Assembly (NCBI RefSeq): GCF_035046485.1
Contig: NC_085137.1
Coordinates: 2,457,977 to 2,521,976, forward strand
Reading direction: 5' to 3'
From: Aedes albopictus
Lineage: Eukaryota; Arthropoda; Insecta; Diptera; Culicidae
DNA: 64,000 nucleotides
Shown here: piece after piece, positions 12,623 through 24,409 of the stretch
Layout: each line of letters opens with the position of its first letter
How positions within the stretch are numbered: the first letter of the stretch is position 1
Notes under the pieces: generated by a model
Databases searched by the model: none
What the model was told of the DNA's origin: nothing
The model's input: only the letters and a program-made list of their open reading frames with translations
Program-made: the position numbers and the translations under genes

Positions 12623-14042
12623 TACCGTCAAACGGGGTTACTTGCAACACGATAACATACACTAAATGTGAAGTATGTTTCTTTGTTTATCGTGTAGCTA
12701 CACTTTTAAAACGGTTTGCTCATTTTATGCCATAAAAACAAGTATGAAGATCGTGTTTCCCCTTTCCCCTATGGTGAATGTGCGATAAGTCTAGTAAGCT
12801 TAGCTAAAAGATAAAAGTCCAATAAACTTATCGACTAAGTAATGCAAAAAATCATTATTATATTCATCAACCACTATGGGATATCTTGCAACAGTTAAAT
12901 TTGTCAAAACCTTCTGTTATTTATCTTCATTTCACGATATTTTTGACAGAAATAACCGAAACGGATCATTTCTTGGTTACGTAACGAGTTCATTTTCATA
13001 TGACAACTCATTTTTTACATTTTTTTAACGTGATTTTCAAACATTGATAGGAAATACCATATTATGGAGTTTTATTCATGTTACATCTTGTTAATAGTTT
13101 AATTTAGTTTATGGGCGCTTTAAAACAATCACCAACATGAATTCTGAACCTAGATGGACTAAATTATTTTAGCTGAGTACCCAAATTAACGACTTTGATG
13201 TTTACAAAGTTCAATAGATGTGTTTCAATCATGTTATTTTAGCCACCACTTCAAACTGAAAACTACTTAAAGATGACTCACTCTACCTTTACAAGAAATG
13301 ACAATTATCATTGTTGACATTTCAGGCCAAACATGTCTAAAGGTCCAATCTGCAGAAGAGAGGCTCTCTTTGGTTTTCCTCTCTTTCGTTAATATCTCAG
13401 CTGTTTATTTGAATTATGATTGTCTCCTTGCATGGAACGATGGTCAAAACAATCGTCTTTTGATTTGTACTGCAAAAGTAGTTGAAAAGTGTACCATTAC
13501 ATTGCAATAATTGAAAGAGAAAGTGAACAAAGAGAGCCTCTCAAATGCAGATAGGACCTATTGAAATGTTTGGCCTGATTTTGTTACGAGTACTATGTCA
13601 CGAAATCCATATATATATTATATTTGAGGGACGTGAGACCTGTTGTTAAACGATATACTCTCACTTGCAATAACTATCAACCCTTTCATAGAAAATTATA
13701 TGTCAATTGGTTAGTGTACATCTTATCAATGCATTTTTCATGCATTACATCAACAATTTACAATACGACTAAGCACTAGAATGTTCGTGCTGTTTAATGT
13801 TAGCTAACTTAACGTAATGTCCTGTGTTGCAAGTTACCCCACAGATGGGGAAACTTGCAACAAGCATGTATTTCGCACCTCCTGATTAGGTGACAACATA
13901 GTTTGATAAATCAATTGCTGCATAGTATTCTACTCTGGGAAATTAGGGTACACGATGCTTTACAGGATGGTTCAAATGTTTAGATTTTCAATGATATTGC
14001 TTCAAAGTCGAGAAGTGTTTCAAGTTACTCCATTTGACGGTA
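12623..14042. mobile_element. TIR element, 'taccgtcaaacgggg' family
   Basis: The left end 'taccgtcaaacggggtta' and the right end 'gttactccatttgacggta' are inverted. Subterminal 'acttgcaac' blocks occur near both ends. There is no transposase. A 255-bp MITE of another family is nested at 13323-13577. Confidence 0.6.
13323..13577. mobile_element. MITE with CAGGCCAAACAT ends, copy 1
   Basis: The ends 'caggccaaacatgt' and 'aaatgtttggcctg' are inverted and are followed inward by 'aggtcc' and 'gagaggctctcttt' blocks on both sides. A second copy in the opposite orientation lies at 55997-56235, in the zinc-finger gene intron. Non-coding. Confidence 0.75.
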
Positions 14043-14087
14043 CCTAAAAATCCCAATTTCACTAAATAGTAAATCGTGAATAAAACC

Positions 14088-14345
14088 GAAGACGGCTAAT
14101 AACAAGACAGACAGCTCCCACCCCGTAGCAGGCGACATGGTTGAAACGCCCTCAACGATTCACAGGAACATTAAAACATGATTGTGTGCGTGTGCATGCT
14201 AATACGTACATGGAAATTATAGCATCGCACGCACACTCATTCATGATGTTGTTCCCTGAAGTCGTTCGCGGCGCTAGTGTGCTTGTAGCTCCCAAAGTAT
14301 AAGGACCAAGAAGGTAGATGTCTGTCTTGTTATTAGTCGTCTTCG
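14088..14345. mobile_element. MITE with 'aataacaagacagac' ends
   Basis: The left end near 14088 ('gaagacggctaataacaaga', then 'cagac') is mirrored by 'gtctgtcttgttattagtcg' ending near 14342. The interior is non-coding and includes several GTGTGCGTG-like stretches. Confidence 0.65.
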
Positions 14346-15108
14346 ATAAAACGGAGAGAAAAAACGCAATGCTGTCTTCGGCAAAGTTTTCCCTCATAAA
14401 ATTTCCGATCTTTTTATGGAAATTGTTTTAAATTAGCATTAAGTTCAGATACTTTTTATGATTGGTAAAAGGCACAGTATATCATAAACACGATGTGTCT
14501 GGTAGAAAAAATTTATTACAAAAAAATAGGCATCGCTAATTTTTACGTTACGTGAAAGTTGACGCTACTAGCTTTCATTCAAGCCCAACATCGAAATATT
14601 CCATCGGGGGAACATTTTCATACAAAAATTGGGTATGTTTGTTAAGTAGAAATAGGGATTAATTTGGAACCGTTCATTTTGTATGGGGAAAAACAGTATT
14701 CTGAAAAAGTTGTTCGAGATCCCTCGGTGGATTTTTTTGAGGGACCGTGCAAATGAAAGCTGGAAGCCTCTATTTTGAATAGCGAAAAATTTGGCGATGC
14801 CCATTTTTTTGTTATAAACCTTTCCCATACACACGCCGTGTATAAAATGACAAATTTTAGTAAATTCAAAAATTCAGTATCAAAAAGTTACCCGCAAATC
14901 ATGTCGTTAATTTTTTTTTCCAAGTAGTTTGGATCCATATCAAGCTGTAAAAAATATAAAATAGTGTGTATTGCCAATTTTTGTACGGTAAAAAATATTT
15001 GTATGAAATTTATTACGAAAAATGGCCATTTTTTCAAAAATCTCGCCGGGGCGACCTCTAAACGTCATTTCTGAAAGTTGATGTCATACAAAAGTTTGTT
15101 TCTTACGC

Positions 15109-15253
15109 TGCTAGTACACAGGGTCAAATATTTGTCCGAAAAGAAACCAATGCTCAAATATCTTGTTTGACTCGATCAAATTTTCATTAGTGTCAAACTG
15201 ATGTTGTTTCTTGAGTTCTTTCCTTGTCAAATATTTGACCCTGTGTACTACTG
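15109..15253. mobile_element. MITE with 23-bp terminal inverted repeats
   Basis: 'acacagggtcaaatatttg' at the left and 'caaatatttgaccctgtgt' at the right are exact inverses, each preceded or followed by 'tagt' or 'acta'. It interrupts the right arm of the large inverted-arm region: 'gtttcttacgctg' resumes as 'ctggccttacacc'. Confidence 0.75.
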
Positions 15254-15493
15254 GCCTTACACCCTCAGCTATCATTTGCAGAGTGAGCCGGTGAGCCCCC
15301 AAGCTTTTCGACCATGTGCATGTGCATGTGTGCATGTTGCGGTTTTACGTTAAAACTCCCCCAGAGCCAAAATACGTGGAACAAATTTTCAGTACAAAAC
15401 GCTTTCTGACAAAAAAATTAAATAGTTTTCAAAGGTGGGGGTTTCTAGCTACGTCAATGTCTGTAATATAAATGATCATTTATACGTAGAAAT

Positions 15494-15710
15494 AGGGTAT
15501 GTGTTCCATCAGTAATCTCATGCTCCCATATTCATCCTATTCGAAAACAAGCGATTACGGCACCGATTCATTCCGTTCTTTTTGTTTTCATGCGTGCTCA
15601 CTCCTAACAAAAAATACAAAAATAAGAAACAAAACAAACAACGCTGCAATCCTTTGATTTTCGTAGGATGAAAATGGGAGCCACATGCTTAATAAGGGAA
15701 CCAGTACCCT
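15494..15710. mobile_element. MITE, GGGTAT-terminus family, copy 2
   Basis: Reverse-oriented copy of the element at 2471-2686. It retains 'gaaaacaagcgattacgg' and the 'gggtat' and 'taccct' ends. Confidence 0.65.
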
Positions 15711-17452
15711 AATTAATTATTGTTGCGCTCCTCGTTATTCACATCGACATCAGCGAATTACGGTTTGATTGGTGCACCAGATTGTCTTTTTGAAAAAAGC
15801 TCCGAAACACACGGATTAAATTATTCCGTTTAGCTCAAAGTGAACCTGTGGCCTTTCGGTACGTGTACGACAAAAGCGAAAAGAAAAAAAAAATAAAACA
15901 AATTATAAAAATATAAGCCCAAGAGCGGAACGTAAACCCCGTAAAGGGCAGGAAAAGTAAACAGCGCAAAAAAGGAAAGAATTCTCATCATAAGCTCAAC
16001 CTTTCGCAGACAACGGGCACTCAACACAGCATCCAGTCGGGAGTGCATTGCTGACGAAGTCAACGCACGTTAAACGAGTGAACAACTTTCATTGTGCTTC
16101 TGTGCTCCATCTGCTATGGATCGTGGACCAACAGAAAAGGAATCAAAAGGAATGGAATATGATCATGAATGAATAAGAATGGAATGCAATGTTCGTGATG
16201 AGAATGGAAGGAAATTATCTAAATTACATTAAACATGAGTAACTTGACCCGGAACAAACATGTCTCGTTTCAATAATATGAAGCAGCCGCAGAAGTTTAC
16301 ATTCAAGGGTATTTAAAAACAGTTGTGAGCGTGTTTCTCTTACTTCTGGCGTTACAATCCCACTGGAACAGAGCCCACTTGTTGGCACTGTGAACCCTGG
16401 TACAATACAGTTATAACAACTGAAAGCTTTATTTGCCAACTAATCATATTTGCAATGGCAATCCTGTGGCATTGTCGACATTGAATAGGAAATACGACAA
16501 GTTTCCAACCCGAGAGAATCCTCCACTGAAATTTAAACAGTCCCATCCATCTAAGCATAGCAAAACAGTCAAATAACATAAATAACTTGGATGACTGGTC
16601 GATCCTAAATAAATGTCAGCACTTCAGACCTTGAAATTGCACCAGTGATCTAAATTTCTGCCAAAAATAACGGATTTATGAAACCGAATTAGTAGTTCAA
16701 AAGTTTAGCATTCATACATACACTCTATGTTAGAACATCGAGCACCATTTTCGAGATCAAACTAAAATTTATTCCCTAGGAGCAAAATCTTGGGTGCATG
16801 TACCATCAGCTAAAAAATCTTCTAATGGACTAATGCAATTCGATGCATGTTGGCATCGTAAACCCAATTACCGATACAGCATGCTTGTAATCATGATCAA
16901 TAAGTCCGCAATTCACCACGAAATTCCAATCTCCCCATCATTGCCTGAAAGAGAATCATCGAGCACATTGTGTTAAATATGCGGCAACAACACCACGTCG
17001 CCAGACTGGACCATGCGATTTAATGCATTTGGTTCGTCGTAGAAAGAGGAACGGATTTCGCAATTGCTTACACTTCCCTCGTTCACTCTAGTTAAGCCGT
17101 TTAGAAGTAGCGATTCCGCCCGAATACATTTCCCTACGAATGTGAATGATATTAATACGACCATGGCGATGCGATGGCAATGCATGCATGTGGAGAGCGT
17201 AAACAACGGGCTCCATCCCTAACTTTGTGTAGCAATATGCAAAATAATCTCATATGCAATGTTATTCTTTTCTTATGTTTTATACTAGACATTCTTCCCC
17301 AACGAAGCAGAAGATTGTGATCTCAGTTTGAAGTTTGCCAAAAGGTTGTGATACTTTTATCGTTTGCCAATGTATGTGCAGTTTGCCAATTTCACGTAAC
17401 TCGTCTTCGGTGTTTGGCAGCACCCTTTTAGAAACCAATAAAACTTTTTGGG
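15711..17452. other. No gene or repeat recognised
   Basis: About 1.7 kb of comparatively non-repetitive DNA with a slightly higher GC content than its surroundings. The open frames are at most 77 codons, overlap on both strands and show no recognisable domain or consistent splice signals. It may be intergenic or part of a large intron. Confidence 0.35.
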
Positions 17453-18225
17453 TACCGTAAAACGGGGTATCGATCAGCGGGGTAACATTGATCGGTTTGA
17501 TCCACCTCATGAAATGTTCAAAAGAATAATTTTCATTGAATTATTTTTATGCTCAGGAATGGCATTTCGTAATCTGTAATTTCTTAACTACTACATGTCA
17601 TGAAATTCACGACAATAGAGTTTCATAAACATATAAATAAACCGATTTACCATAATTGTGTTTCTTAACGCTTTGAGATACATTCTGAAACATTCATGCT
17701 TGACATTAATACTAGATACAATTTGAGATTCGAAATCACTGTATTAACTCGATATGAGATCCCAGAGTAAGATTTCATAAATGAAACCTTTTTGAAAGTG
17801 CTCTCTTGCATTTTTTTTTGAAAGATTTATTAAAACTAGACTTTTAATTCCTTAAGCCATTGTCTACCTTTAGGCGTTATTCGCGGTTTAGATGATTTTA
17901 TTCCTAAAATATCTCAAAAAGTACATAAATTGTAAGAATTTGGGCAACATATTCGAAATCAGGGACTCCCAATTTAGTAAGGGTATTTTCAACATAAACG
18001 AACATTGATTACTGACATGATCAATGTTACCCCACATCAACAAAATCAAAAATAAGCCTTTTTAAACATGTTTTAAAGTTGTACAATACTTTTCGAGTAA
18101 TTTAACACATACTCAGAGGGCCAGTACTCGTTTTAAAAATATAAAACATGCAACGTTTTGCTTTTGCAACGGAATTATTCAAGATAAATCGAATTTTTTT
18201 AACAATGTTATCCCGGATTACGGTA
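17453..18225. mobile_element. TIR element, 'taccgtaaaacgggg' family
   Basis: The left end 'taccgtaaaacggggtatcg' and the right end 'atcccggattacggta' are inverted. Internal 'gtaacattgatcgg' and 'gatcaatgttacccc' blocks are also inverted. It resembles the element at 12623-14042 in its first bases. Non-coding. Confidence 0.6.
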
Positions 18226-18321
18226 TGTATTTTAGAGCATTTTTTTCCAAAATTTATCTACACTAACTATTGAAACGGGGTAAAAATGTTATAATTTGTC
18301 TTTGAATCAATCATTTTCTTA

Positions 18322-18535
18322 GCGCAACGTCCCAACTTGGACAAAGGCTGCTGCTCAGCTTAATGTTTTATGAGCACTTACGTAATTCATGGACGGCCCC
18401 TAATGACCATTTTGTAAGTGCGATCGTGTGGCAGGCACGAAGATATTCGAGAAGTTCCTGGATATACCGGGATCGAACCCTTCACCTTCAGCAAGGTCAT
18501 GCTGAATACCTACGCCACAGGCAAACAGACGTCTT
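18322..18535 (-). mobile_element. Feilai-like SINE, degenerate copy
   Basis: Reading on the minus strand gives the tRNA-like head at the right (B-box antisense 'gggatcgaaccc' near 18472), then 'cgtgccac', then a 3' part with 'aagctgagcagcagcc' near 18350. The centre has lost the usual Feilai segment and carries 'acgtaattcatggacggccc', which looks like the end of a GGGGC-type MITE. Clearly older than the other Feilai copies in the window. Confidence 0.65.
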
Positions 18536-19186
18536 ACTCTACTCACTTCCCATTGTTTCCCCTTTTAACGGACTATTCAAATATTCCGTACTTCGCAAAT
18601 CGCTCGCATCGTTTTTGCTTCTGTTTGACGTTTGCTCACTACCGCCATCTACTCAGTGGGTTTGCGTACCACAGCGTAATTTGCATTGGGTCTGTTTGCG
18701 TGACGATTTTTTATCGTATTTTATTCCAAGTGATACGTCTTTTTGTCTGTGCCTCCCCGAGTAGAAGTAAAAATCAAAACAATATCATCTTTTGATATTC
18801 CTCAGTGAAGTACTCAAGATCATAATAAGCTATTGGTTTGTTTGACATAAGAGATAAAAGATCAAAAATAAGTTTAAAAATTAGTATGGGGGAGAACATA
18901 ATATCTCATTTTTATATTATAAGATCAGACTAATATCTGGGGAGATCTGGGCTGCAGCACATCAAACTAATATCATATAAAATGATCTGACAGATAGATT
19001 AGAGTAAAAAAAATAAAAATGGCCGTGACCAGAATCGAACTTATGGCCTTGTGATTTATGAGCAGTGACATTATCACTGCATTACGCCTCATATCTGAAA
19101 ATGGGAGATAACAAGAGCATCAAGTTCTACGTTTTCCAAGGTATTTGCGACTCATGGTAGCTGTGTTGGTTTGGTCCTGCCAAGTT
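18536..19186. other. Repeat debris with a tRNA-like remnant
   Basis: At about 19018-19090 the minus strand carries a tRNA-like B box (antisense 'agaatcgaactt') and an acceptor-like region ending 'gaggcgtaatgcagtg'. This is probably a SINE head. The rest has no recognisable feature. Confidence 0.4.
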
Positions 19187-19400
19187 GTAGATGAGTGTGT
19201 GGAAGAACTAATTTTGATCTTTACTAGTAGTTTTCAGATCTTACCATTTTCGGATGTTATAGATGAATGTGTGAAAGAACTGATATTGATCTTGAGCAAT
19301 AGTTTTCAAATCTTTCTATTTCTGGATGTTGCAGATGGAAATGTGAAGAGCTAATTTTGATCTTAGGCTGTATTTTTCAGATTTTCCAATAATAAATGTT
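19187..19400. repeat. 72-bp tandem repeat, three units
   Basis: Units start near 19190, 19262 and 19334 with 'gatgagtgtgtggaagaact', 'gatgaatgtgtgaaagaact' and 'gatggaaatgtgaagagct'. Each continues with 'attttgatctt' or a close variant and then 'ttttcagat'. The 72-bp period is divisible by three, so one frame stays open through two units. I do not regard it as a gene. Confidence 0.75.
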
Positions 19401-19671
19401 CTATTGCAGAATATTAATACAGTTTCTACCCGAAATTTGCAAACTGAAGCGATAGTATGGAAAATAAAAATGAATTAAGGCTAAATTAGGAATTGCATAT
19501 TTTCCTAAACTAAGAGAGCACATTTCTCTAGATGATTTCACATTTTATGCCTATTATCTGAATTGTTAACAAAGCTAGTGATCCAAACTTTTAAAACGAC
19601 ATGTGTAGAAACATGTTTGGATTATTTTGCGCCTAAAACAGGACGAATTTCCAACAATATCACGCAATTAA

Positions 19672-19977
19672 TGAAGTACTAGATTGTTGTAATGAGCTGA
19701 TTTTTTGTATGGTGAGAAGGTAAATGCTCCATTTCTGCAATGAAATGACGCAAAAAGCGTGGCTATCATGATTCCTTGCCTAATTTAATGCTGTTTGAGC
19801 AAAACTGTGTTATTGTTTTCTCCATTTTTTGCAACAAAGTTTTCCAAAATTTTGTTCCAACAACATTAAATAAGGCAAGAAATCATAACACTCACGCTTT
19901 TTGCTTAATTTCGTTGCAGAAACGGAGAATTTACCTTCTAGCCATCAAAAAATCAGCTAAACATCTAGTACTTCACT
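19672..19977. mobile_element. MITE with 'tgaagtactagat' ends
   Basis: The left end 'aatgaagtactagattgttg' and the right end 'catctagtacttcact' are inverted. The inner blocks 'agctgattttttg' and 'aaaaaatcagct', and 'aaaaagcgtg' and 'cacgctttttgc', are inverted too. Non-coding. Confidence 0.7.
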
Positions 19978-21276
19978 GAACGTTCCCTATTGTGAACTGT
20001 CGCCCAGAAAAGCTTTGGAAACATTCAGAAGATCGTAGTCGTCACGACTGTTGTCTGTTCGTATACCCGAGGCAGAATCACTACGCAATTTGTTGGTTGA
20101 AACTCAAAAAGCTGGTCGTTTGCAGCGGTATGTTTTGTTGAATCTAGAATCAAATGATTCGTTTTTCGAAATGGTCGTTTTTTGCTTAGCGGGTCGATAA
20201 AGCTCCCAAATTGTCAGGAATTCTGGGAGGAATCTCTAGCAAAAAATTTCTGAAGAAATCTCTTGAGGAGTTCCTAGAGGAAATTTTGGAGAAATTGGAG
20301 AAATCCCCGAAGGAATTGCTGGAGGATTTCCTGAAGCAATTCCTGAGAAAATCTCTAGAAAGAATCCTGGAGGAATGCCTGGAGAAACTTCTGAACAAAT
20401 TCCTGGCGTAAATCCTGGAAAGACCCAGCAGACCCTTGGAAACATTCCTGGAAGAATTCCCGGAGAAATCTCCAGAGGAGTTCTGGGAGAAATTGCTAGA
20501 GAAGTTTCTGGAGGATTCCCTGGAGGAATCTCTGGGAATATATATCCCTGGAGAAAATCGAGGATTAATCCCTGGAGGAATCCCTGAAGCAATTTCTGAG
20601 CGAATCTCTGGAGGAATTCCTGGAGGAATGTCTGGAGGAATCCTTGAGAAATTCCTGGAGAATTTCCTGAAAGAATCTATGAAGAAATCCCTAGAGAATT
20701 TCCTGAAGAAATTCCTAGAGGAATTGCTAACATAGTTTCTGGAAGATGCCCATAAGCAATTCCTGGAAAAATTCCTAGACGAATTCCCGAAGAAGTTCTT
20801 GGGGTACTTCCTGGAAAAATTCCTGGAGAAATACCTGGATAAAATCCTGGAGGAATGTCTGGAAAAAATCCTAGTGGTATTCCTGTGGGAATTGCTGGAG
20901 GAATCTCTAGAGGAATTCTTGAAAGAATTACTAGAGGAATCTGCAGAGGAATTCTGAGAGATTTCTAATTCTATTTCTGTTATTTTTTCTATTTCTAAAA
21001 AAAATTCATAAGGAAATTCCTGGAGGAATTCCGGGAGAAATCATTGAAGGAATTCCTAAAAAATCCCTGGGGGAATTCTTGAAAAAATTTGTGTAGAAAT
21101 TCCTGGATAAAATGCTGGAGGAATGACTGGTGGTATTCTTTGAGGTATTCCTGTGGGAATTGCTGGAGGAAGCCATGATGAAATTCCTGGAGGAATATCC
21201 AGAGAAATTCTTGAAAGAATTACTGAATACATTTTTAGAGAAATCTCTTCTAGAGGAATTCTAGGAGATTTTCAAC

Positions 21277-21486
21277 ATTTCAAAAGGGCGTACCTGCTTT
21301 TGCAAGCAATGCCTTCTCATAAAGCTGTGGACCGTATCTCATCCCTCCCGAGCAATCCATTAGCACAAATAGAAAGATAAAATCCTCTTTCGTTTAATGG
21401 ATGTGAATTGCGTAAGATGAATGATATATGATGCACAGCTCTGTGAGAAGTAATTGGTTGTAAAAGCAGTTACGCCCTTTTGAAAT
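21277..21486. mobile_element. MITE inserted in the satellite
   Basis: The ends 'atttcaaaagggcgta' and 'tacgcccttttgaaat' are exact inverses, followed inward by 'cctgcttttgc' and 'gtaaaagcag'. The satellite resumes beyond about 21495. Confidence 0.8.
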
Positions 21487-23650
21487 GCTGATGCCGATTT
21501 CTATTATTTTTCTATTTCTGGAAAAATCCCTTGAAAAAGTCATGGAGGAATTTCTGTACGAATTTTTGGAAAAAATCCTCGCAGGAATTTCTGAAGGAAT
21601 CTCTGGGGGAATCCTTGATGAAATTTGTGAAGAAATCTCTGGAGGAATCTTTAGAGGAATTCCTGGAGAAATACTGGAGGAATCCCTGAAAAATTCCTGA
21701 AGCTATTCCTGGAGATTTTCATGGAAAAATTTCTGAAGAAATTCCTAGAGGATTTACTGGAAGAATCCTAAGAGGAACTTCTGGAGGATTCCCTGGAGAA
21801 ATTCGAGGATTAATCCCTGGAGGAATCCCTGAAGTAATTCATAAAGGAATCTCAGGAGAAATCCCTAGAGAAATGCTTAGAGGAATCTCTGAAAAATTCC
21901 TGAGGGTATTCCTAGAGAAACCAGTTCATGGAGAAATTCCTGGATAAAATCTTGGAGGAATGCCTGGAGGAATTTCTGGAGGTTTTCCTTTGGGAATTGC
22001 TGGAAGAATGCTTGATGGAATTGCTGGAGGAATTTCTAGGGAAACTTCAGGAGAAATTCCTAGAGAAATCCTCGAAGGAATTTCTGAAGAAATCCCTTGG
22101 TAAATCCTTGGAGAATTTTGTGGAGAAATCCTTGGGAATCCCTGAAGAAGTTTCTGGAGGATTTTTTTAGTAGAATTCCTAGGGGAATCCCTGCTGCAAT
22201 TCCTGGAGGAAAATCTGGAAAAATGCTTGGAGGACTTCCTAAAAAAACTCTAAAACGTATTCCTAGAGAAAATCCTGGAAGAACTTTTTAATGATTTCCT
22301 GGAGAAACTCCTGGATGAATTGCTGACATAATTTATAATGGAATTCCTTGATTAATTCCTGGTGAAATTCCTGGAGGTATCCCTGAAGATATTCCGAGAG
22401 GAATTCCTCGAGGAGACCCTGGAGAAATTCCTGGATGAATTCCTGGAGGAATGCCTGCATGAATTTCTGGAGATATCCCAGGAAGAATGGATGAGTTCTT
22501 GAAGCAATTTCTGGAGGAACATCTGGTGGAATAGCTGAAAAAAATTCTGGAAAAAATCTCTGCAAGAATCCAAGGAGGAATCCATGAAAAAATACCTGGA
22601 AATAATCCTGGAAGAATGGCTAGGAGAATTCTTGGAGGATTCCCTGAAGTAATTCCTGGAGAAATCTTTGAAGAAATTCCTGTAGGAGCCTCTGCAAAAA
22701 TTCACTTGAAGATTTCCTGGATAAATTTCTGTAGGAATTCTTGGTGAAATTCTTGGAAAAGTCCCGGAAGCAATTCCTGGAGGAATCTCTGGATGAAGTC
22801 CTGAAGGAATGGCGAAATTTCTAGAGAAATATTAGAAGGTAAATTCCTGGAGGAATATTAAGAAAAATCCCTGCGGAATGCCCAGAGGAATCTCTGGAAA
22901 AATTTCTGGAGGAATTCCTGAAGAAATTCGTGGATGAATCTTTTAAGAAATTTGTAGAGTAATACCAGGAATAATTCCTGAAGAAATTGCAGTTGAAATT
23001 ATTGGAGAAATTCTAGAGGAATTCTTACAAGAGTTCCTGGAGAAACTCCAGAAGGAATTCCTAATGGAATCCCAAAACAGTTCCTGAAGGAAGCACTGAA
23101 TTAAAGTAGTTCCTTAAAAATACAAGGAGAAATTTCTGAAGGAATCCTAAGAAAAGTTCCTCGGAGAATCTTTGGAGGATTTTTTTAAATCAGTTGTTCC
23201 AGGAAGAATCACAGAAGAAATTCCCGAGTTAAGCCCTGCAGAAATTCTTGGAGGAATCCCTGGATGATATCCCATAGAAATACCTGTATGGATTAACGTA
23301 GGAAACTTTAGAAATGCTCATGAAGGAATCTCTAGAAGAATTCCTGGAGGAATTTCTGGAGTAATCTGTAGAGGCTTTTAATAAGGAATCCCTGTATAAA
23401 TTTTTAGGGGAATCCCTGCATAAATTCCCAGAGGAATCCCTGGAATAATTCCTGGAGTAATCTCTAAAGAATCATCTGCGGAGGAATCCCTTGAGAAATT
23501 CCTGGAGGAATCCCAGAAAGAATTCCTGAAGAAATTGCAGATGGAATCCTTTGAGAAATCCCGAAAAATCTGAGAAAAGTTCGTGGAGGATCTCCTTGAG
23601 GAATCCCTGAAGCAGTTCCTGAAGAATCACTGCAAGAGTTTCTGAAGAAA

Positions 23651-23819
23651 GGGGCCGTTCATAAACCACGTAGAATTTTGGGGGGGGGGGAGGGGCGGTT
23701 CTGGCCAAAGTCTACGCTCCATACAAATTTTAAAATTTTTGTATGGACGAAAGTCTACGAGGGGGGAGGGGGGGTCTGACACGGACAAAATTTGGTTTAC
23801 GTGGTTTATGAACAGCCCC
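23651..23819. mobile_element. GGGGC-terminus MITE, copy 1 (in the satellite)
   Basis: The termini 'ggggccgttcataaaccacg' and 'cgtggtttatgaacagcccc' are inverted. The interior has G-runs and two copies of an 'aaagtctacg' block. It is flanked by 'aaa' on both sides. It resembles the elements at 31612-31778 and 52572-55364, and may belong to the PIF/Harbinger group, judged by the 3-bp duplication. Confidence 0.7.
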
Positions 23820-24409
23820 AAACACCAGGAGGAATCCCGGAAGCAATTCTTCGAGGCATTCCTGAGGGAATCCCTAAACAGTCCATGGAGAAAGTACTGG
23901 ATTAATTCCTGGGAGAGTTCCTGAAAGAATTCCAAGAGGAATGCCTAAAGGAATTCTAAAAAGTGTTCCTGCGGGGATCCTTGGAGGATTTTTTAAAATA
24001 ATCCCTGGAGTTTTTCCAGAAAAAACACAGAAGAAATTCCTGGGTGAAACCCTGGAGGAATTCTTGAAGGAAAACCTGGATCAATTCCTGAAAAAAATCC
24101 CATGAGGAATTCCTTAGGAAATCTCAGGAAAGCTTTCTTAACAAATTCCTGGAAGAATTTCGGTAGAAAAAAAACATGAAGAAATCCAGGTCTGCAATAA
24201 TTTTTGGACGAATTATTGTTGGAATCTTTAGATGGGCTCACTCTGGAAAATTTGACATGCTGTTTTTGTATTTTCCATGAATAGACATCACAACATTGAA
24301 TGGCTTAACCAAGCTTGTTATTTGGTAAAATTCTATGGTAAGATTGAACTGATTCTCTTGGAGAAATATTTGGCGAAATTACTTGTAGTTTTCTAGAAAA
24401 AAAAGTTTT

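Larger units (their letters stand above)
10370..15108. mobile_element. Large region bounded by inverted arms (~280 bp)
   Basis: The arm at about 10370-10650 ('caactttcagaaatgacg', 'ggtaactttttgatactgag') is present in reverse at about 14835-15108. A second inverted pair lies inside: about 11155-11270 against 14345-14460 ('ctttgccgaagacagcat'). The enclosed 4 kb holds several separate TIR elements and no transposase. It could be a large non-autonomous foldback element later invaded by others, or two insertions of one family in opposite orientation. Confidence 0.45.
20215..24150. repeat. Degenerate 12-bp satellite, about 3.9 kb
   Basis: Almost the whole stretch is built from diverged copies of 'aattcctggagg', alternating with 'aatctctggagg' and 'aaattcctgaag' types. 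The unit contains the palindrome 'ggaattcc', so both strands look alike. The length-three multiple keeps several frames open, giving artificial Glu/Leu/Phe-rich proteins on the plus strand and Phe/Gln/Leu-rich ones on the minus strand. It is interrupted by two MITEs. Higher-order structure is not obvious by eye. Confidence 0.92.

Noticed and set aside
20186..23935. About fifteen open frames in the satellite
   Set aside because: All are low-complexity products of the 12-bp unit on both strands.
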